Below are positions 61,771-64,000 of a DNA stretch of 64,000 bases, in pieces. The notes under the pieces are model-generated. The model was given only the letters and a program-made list of their open reading frames with translations, did no database searches and was not told the origin of the DNA. Source of the DNA: an uncultured Muribaculaceae bacterium (GTDB taxonomy: Bacteria; Bacteroidota; Bacteroidia; Bacteroidales; Muribaculaceae); assembly GCA_904501735.1 (NCBI GenBank), contig CAJGBY010000007.1, positions 1-64,000 on the forward strand, given 5' to 3'. The translations under genes and the position numbers were made by a program. Every line of letters starts with the position of its first letter. Within the stretch, counting starts at the first letter, position 1.

Positions 61771-64000
61771 TTATCCCTTCAACAAATTACTTAGTTGAAT
61801 TGAGTCTACAAGTACTCTACGAGGTTTACCTCCTTGAGCAGGTCCCACGATACCAGCTGCTTCCATTTGATCCATCAATCGTCCAGCACGATTATATCCG
61901 ATTCCGAATCGGCGTTGAAGCGACGATGTTGAGGCTGTTTCACCCGATACAATGAACATGGCTGCTTCGTCAAAATACGAATCGCGGTCATTTAGATTAA
62001 CAGCATGAGAACCTTCAATGTTTTCAGTATCTTCTGGCACATAAGGAGGCAATTCATAAGCACCCTTATATCCTACTTGGCTCGAAATATGGTTACAAAT
62101 ATCTTCCACCTCACCAGTATCAATAAATGCGCATTGAATACGATTCATTGTTCCATTTGCCGAGAACAACATATCACCCTTACCAACCAACTGTTGAGCT
62201 CCTGAACAGTCAAGAATAGTTCGGCTATCCACCATTTGTGTTACACGGAAAGCAATTCGACCAGGGAAGTTCGCTTTAATCAAGCCTGTAATCACATTAG
62301 TTGATGGACGCTGAGTCGCAATAATCATATGAATACCCACGGCACGAGCCTTTTGTGCAATGCGCACGATTGGGCGTTCAACATCTTTACCAGCTTCCAT
62401 GATCAAATCACAGAACTCATCTATTATCACCACAATGTATGGCAAAAATTGATGTCCTTTTTCTGGATTCAATTCGCGATTAGTAAATTTCTTATTATAG
62501 TCCTTTATATTACGCACTCTTGCCTTTCTCAACAAGTCGTAACGATTTTCCATTTCAGTTACAACCGAATTTAATGTTGCAACAACCTTTTCTGGTTTTG
62601 TAATGATGCAATCATCGTCATCATCAGGCAATTTTGCAAGATAGTGATTTTCAAGAATGCCATACAAGCTAAATTCCACTTGTTTAGGGTCAACAAGCAC
62701 GAACTTCAACTCAGCTGGATGCTTCTTATATAGCATTGATGTAATAATAGCATTCAATCCCACCGACTTACCTTGTCCAGTTGCACCAGCCACAAGTAAG
62801 TGAGGCATCTTAGTCAAATCGGCCACTAGCACTTCATTTGAAATCGTACAACCCAATGCCATTGGCAATTCGCATTTAGTTGTTTGGAATGCCTTTGAAC
62901 CAATAACCGAACGCATCGACACCATTTGAGGGTCCTTATTTGGCACTTCAATACCTACAGTTCCTCTACCTGGTATAGGTGCAATAATTCTAATTCCTAA
63001 AGCAGATAAACTTAATGCGATATCATCTTCAAGTCCTTTTATCTTAGTGATTCGAACGCCATCAGCAGGCACAATTTCAAACAAAGTAATTGTCGGTCCT
63101 ACGCACACATCAATTTTCTTGATGGCAATACCATAATTTTGCAAGGTTTCTGTAATGCGCTTTTTATTTTCTTCTTGTTCGTCAATATCTACATTAACAG
63201 CCTTCACTGGAATATCTTCAAGCAAATCGAGTGTAGGGAACTTAAATCTTGACAAATCTTTTGTAGGATCATAAGCTTCTACGATTGTTCCATCAGCCAT
63301 TTCAATCTTTGGAGCTATATGAATATCACCAACAACCTCACCTGTTGCAGGATCTACATTTGTCAATTCTCCAACTTCTTCTTCAGGTTGTAATTCTTCA
63401 ACAGGAGCCAATTCTTCAGTTTCACCTTGCACTTCTTCCTCAACTAGTTCTTTTGGAGCATAATCTTCAAATTCGGCCAATACTGGTGTAGGCTCTTCTG
63501 GTTCCTCTTGCATAGGTTCTTGTTCTACCTCTTCTTTTTTAGGTGTTTCCTCTACTTTCTTTTGTGGTATCAAACTCACAATTTTTCTATAAGCCGCTAC
63601 AATATTATCCTTGCAACACAACACCAAAATAATCCACAAAAACACGCACAGCATAAACACACCAGGTGTACCTATCAGTTTCGATAAATACACACAGTTT
63701 TCATATCCTATATTGCCACCAAGATTATAAAATCCCGAATTTGTAAATGTATCAATCATTCCTAATGTCATGAACACGGTACATGTTGACAACAATGTAA
63801 TGGCTGTATACGAAAACAAATGCAATGCTTTATTCCAGAATAATCTTAAACTTATAACAACGCCCCATAATATTGGAATAAAAACACTCACACCAATACC
63901 ATTGCCCACCAATGTGTATGAAATCCACGCGCCCACTGCTGCACACCAGTTTTTAAGAGCATTTCCCGATGACAATATTTCTTGAGGGTTATGTCCTCTA
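61771..64000 (-). CDS. ftsK: DNA translocase FtsK (5' end outside window)
   Basis: Hexameric septal DNA pump that clears chromosomes and activates dimer resolution. The visible part is about 743 residues and is open to the right edge, since the frame continues upstream without a stop; the real start lies outside. It includes three N-terminal membrane segments, a proline/glutamate-rich linker (about 150-230), the RecA-like motor with Walker A GATGQGKSVGLN and Walker B YIVVIIDEF, and the winged-helix gamma domain (FIVSGETASTSSLQRRFGIGYNRAGRLMDQMEAAGIVG). It leads ftsK-lolA-trxB. Confidence 0.95.
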   Translation of the reverse strand, partial: RGHNPQEILSSGNALKNWCAAVGAWISYTLVGNGIGVSVFIPILWGVVISLRLFWNKALHLFSYTAITLLSTCTVFMTLGMIDTFTNSGFYNLGGNIGYENCVYLSKLIGTPGVFMLCVFLWIILVLCCKDNIVAAYRKIVSLIPQKKVEETPKKEEVEQEPMQEEPEEPTPVLAEFEDYAPKELVEEEVQGETEELAPVEELQPEEEVGELTNVDPATGEVVGDIHIAPKIEMADGTIVEAYDPTKDLSRFKFPTLDLLEDIPVKAVNVDIDEQEENKKRITETLQNYGIAIKKIDVCVGPTITLFEIVPADGVRITKIKGLEDDIALSLSALGIRIIAPIPGRGTVGIEVPNKDPQMVSMRSVIGSKAFQTTKCELPMALGCTISNEVLVADLTKMPHLLVAGATGQGKSVGLNAIITSMLYKKHPAELKFVLVDPKQVEFSLYGILENHYLAKLPDDDDDCIITKPEKVVATLNSVVTEMENRYDLLRKARVRNIKDYNKKFTNRELNPEKGHQFLPYIVVIIDEFCDLIMEAGKDVERPIVRIAQKARAVGIHMIIATQRPSTNVITGLIKANFPGRIAFRVTQMVDSRTILDCSGAQQLVGKGDMLFSANGTMNRIQCAFIDTGEVEDICNHISSQVGYKGAYELPPYVPEDTENIEGSHAVNLNDRDSYFDEAAMFIVSGETASTSSLQRRFGIGYNRAGRLMDQMEAAGIVGPAQGGKPRRVLVDSIQLSNLLKG

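Noticed and set aside
1..64000. tRNA, rRNA, CRISPR, insertion sequence or prophage
   Set aside because: I looked for cloverleaf-like stems, direct-repeat arrays, transposase motifs and phage genes and saw none; the gene content is housekeeping throughout.

Overview
The window is 64 kb of a Bacteroidota chromosome, most likely an AT-rich gut member of the order Bacteroidales. Evidence: the lineage-typical long NusB, DUF5606, DUF4835, DUF5686 with a carboxypeptidase-regulatory-like N-terminus, an M49 dipeptidyl peptidase III lipoprotein, a CHU_C (type IX secretion) C-terminal domain, a fused DAHP synthase/chorismate mutase, absence of Shine-Dalgarno sequences, and many promoters of the Bacteroidota form TTG-N18-20-TAnnTTTG. 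It is almost entirely core genome. I see no rRNA, tRNA, insertion sequence, prophage or CRISPR array.

Layout. 1-3.7 kb: methylmalonyl-CoA mutase large subunit, then dnaA convergent to it. 4-6 kb: MCE (MlaD-like) protein and cell-wall amidase. 6.2-9.6 kb: aroE-comEC, convergent with an NlpC/P60 lipoprotein. 9.7-18.5 kb: a long minus-strand housekeeping run, dnaN > exonuclease > DUF4835 > recN > rlmB, then nusB > yajC > (internal terminator) > ybbR > coaE, then DUF5606. 18.7-24 kb: M13 peptidase, ABC-F ATPase, OmpA-family protein. 24.3-32.9 kb (plus): dxr-rseP-rRNA methyltransferase-DPP III, an AlkD-like protein, serC-serA. 33-40.2 kb: P1 peptidase, DUF5686 protein, a divergent CYTH protein, rlmD, trigger factor. 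40.5-44.6 kb: Phe/Tyr operon pheA-aminotransferase-DAHPS/chorismate mutase-tyrA. 44.8-52.7 kb: protein quality-control genes clpB, lon, htpG. 52.8-55 kb: pyrK-pyrD and an XRE-type regulator. 55.8-64 kb: uvrA with an upstream CHU_C protein, then ftsK-lolA-trxB, with ftsK running off the window.

Two regulatory systems stand out. (1) The Phe/Tyr operon is preceded by a textbook ribosome-stalling attenuator: a 25-codon leader peptide with 10 Phe/Tyr codons in a 12-codon stretch, an exact 7-bp antiterminator pairing, and an intrinsic terminator just before pheA. (2) clpB, lon and htpG each carry a -24/-12 (sigma-54-like) element, TGGCAC-N5-TTTG[C/T], with identical spacing, in place of a complete TTG/TAnnTTTG promoter. 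This suggests an alternative-sigma stress regulon. Several start codons were revised because the longest reading frame begins inside a -7 promoter element or a terminator arm (ybbR, nusB, the XRE regulator, the small protein beside htpG, the NlpC lipoprotein).

Everything comes from reading the sequence by eye. No alignment, folding or database search was run. Family names rest on recognised motifs and overall protein character.
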